Shown piece after piece: positions 59,737-60,000 of a DNA stretch of 60,000 bases. The position numbers and the translations under genes are program-made. Source of the stretch: Acanthaster planci (taxonomy: Eukaryota; Echinodermata; Asteroidea; Valvatida; Acanthasteridae); contig NW_019091505.1 of the NCBI RefSeq assembly GCF_001949145.1, positions 258,059 through 318,058 on the forward strand. Reading direction: 5' to 3'. Numbering within the stretch: the stretch's first letter is position 1; every line of letters starts with the position of its first letter. The notes beneath the pieces were generated by a model. It was given only the letters and a program-made list of their open reading frames with translations. It ran no database searches and had not been told where the DNA came from.

Positions 59737-59945
59737 CGGCAAGTACGCCATCTGTACGCCGTCTGTGCGTTTCTCATTACAAATAAGTTACAAATAAGTA
59801 CAATGCGCTGCACGATGGACGAACGGTACAGATTCGTGCAACTTACGTCGGCATTCGCTATGAGTTCGTTCAGCGTGCGTTGTATCTGCACTGCAAGTAC
59901 GCTATGTATGCGTCCAATATATGCGGCTCATACGCTGACGGGGTG
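59737..59945 (-). repeat. Degenerate 11-bp-periodic CG array, inverted right arm
   Basis: On the minus strand the same spacing appears: CGCATACATAG, CGTACTTGCAG, TGCAGATACAA, CGCACGCTGAA, CGAACTCATAG, a 10-mer, CGTAAGTTGCA, CGAATCTGTAC, CGTTCGTCCAT, CGTGCAGCGCA. Opposite orientation to the 59438-59587 array suggests the two are arms of one foldback structure, probably running toward or beyond the window edge. Confidence 0.6.
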
Positions 59946-60000
59946 TGTGCCAGGAGGTCAGCGTATAATTGCGTATGAACTGCTTAAGCCCACACACTCA

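Noticed and set aside
1-60000. CRISPR arrays, operons or prokaryotic systems
   Set aside because: Regular repeats here are eukaryotic minisatellites and transposon parts; the genes have spliceosomal introns.

Overview
The window is animal nuclear DNA. It has phase-consistent GT-AG introns, long intergenic spans, many short non-autonomous DNA transposons, and frequent ACATGTACATGTA-type simple sequence. Gene content and repeat style (foldback elements with tandem-repeat arms, GGGGCCAATTT-type terminal repeats, a tRNA-derived SINE) suggest a marine deuterostome, most likely an echinoderm such as a sea star. That assignment is inference; no species marker is visible.

Gene 1 (+ strand, about 10.1-29.6 kb) is the 3' part of a RhoGAP gene of the ARHGAP6 type. 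Eight exons join in frame with matching splice phases and give 702 complete codons before the stop. They encode a basic linker, a catalytically intact RhoGAP core and a Ser/Pro-rich tail ending in a PDZ-ligand-like ETLV. The 5' exons were not found and may lie left of the window. The second visible exon sits in a rearranged tandem duplication (7.3-13.2 kb). That duplication left a truncated exon copy, and one copy carries a 1.56-kb hAT-like insertion while the paralogous empty site survives in the other.

Gene 2 (- strand, 20.64-22.35 kb) is an intronless gene nested in a RhoGAP intron. It encodes a type II membrane protein with an SGNH/GDSL-hydrolase-like lumenal domain whose usual nucleophile position appears to be Ala. 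Gene 3 (- strand, 55.6-56.8 kb) is an intronless class A GPCR that lacks both the aminergic Asp3.32 and the opsin Lys7.43. A weaker candidate is a pair of 5' exons of a signal-anchored protein (- strand, 51.8-52.3 kb).

The remainder (about 30-51 kb and 57-60 kb) shows no convincing genes but is rich in transposon-like structures. These are a pogo/Tigger-like MITE, a foldback element with 16-bp tandem repeats in inverted arms and a 9-bp direct repeat, an inverted-repeat element with an exact 6-bp duplication, two long hairpins, a SINE, a cluster of GAGGGCGCCCTT palindromes, a long-TIR element interrupted by an assembly gap, and an inverted, degenerate 11-bp-periodic CG array at the right end.
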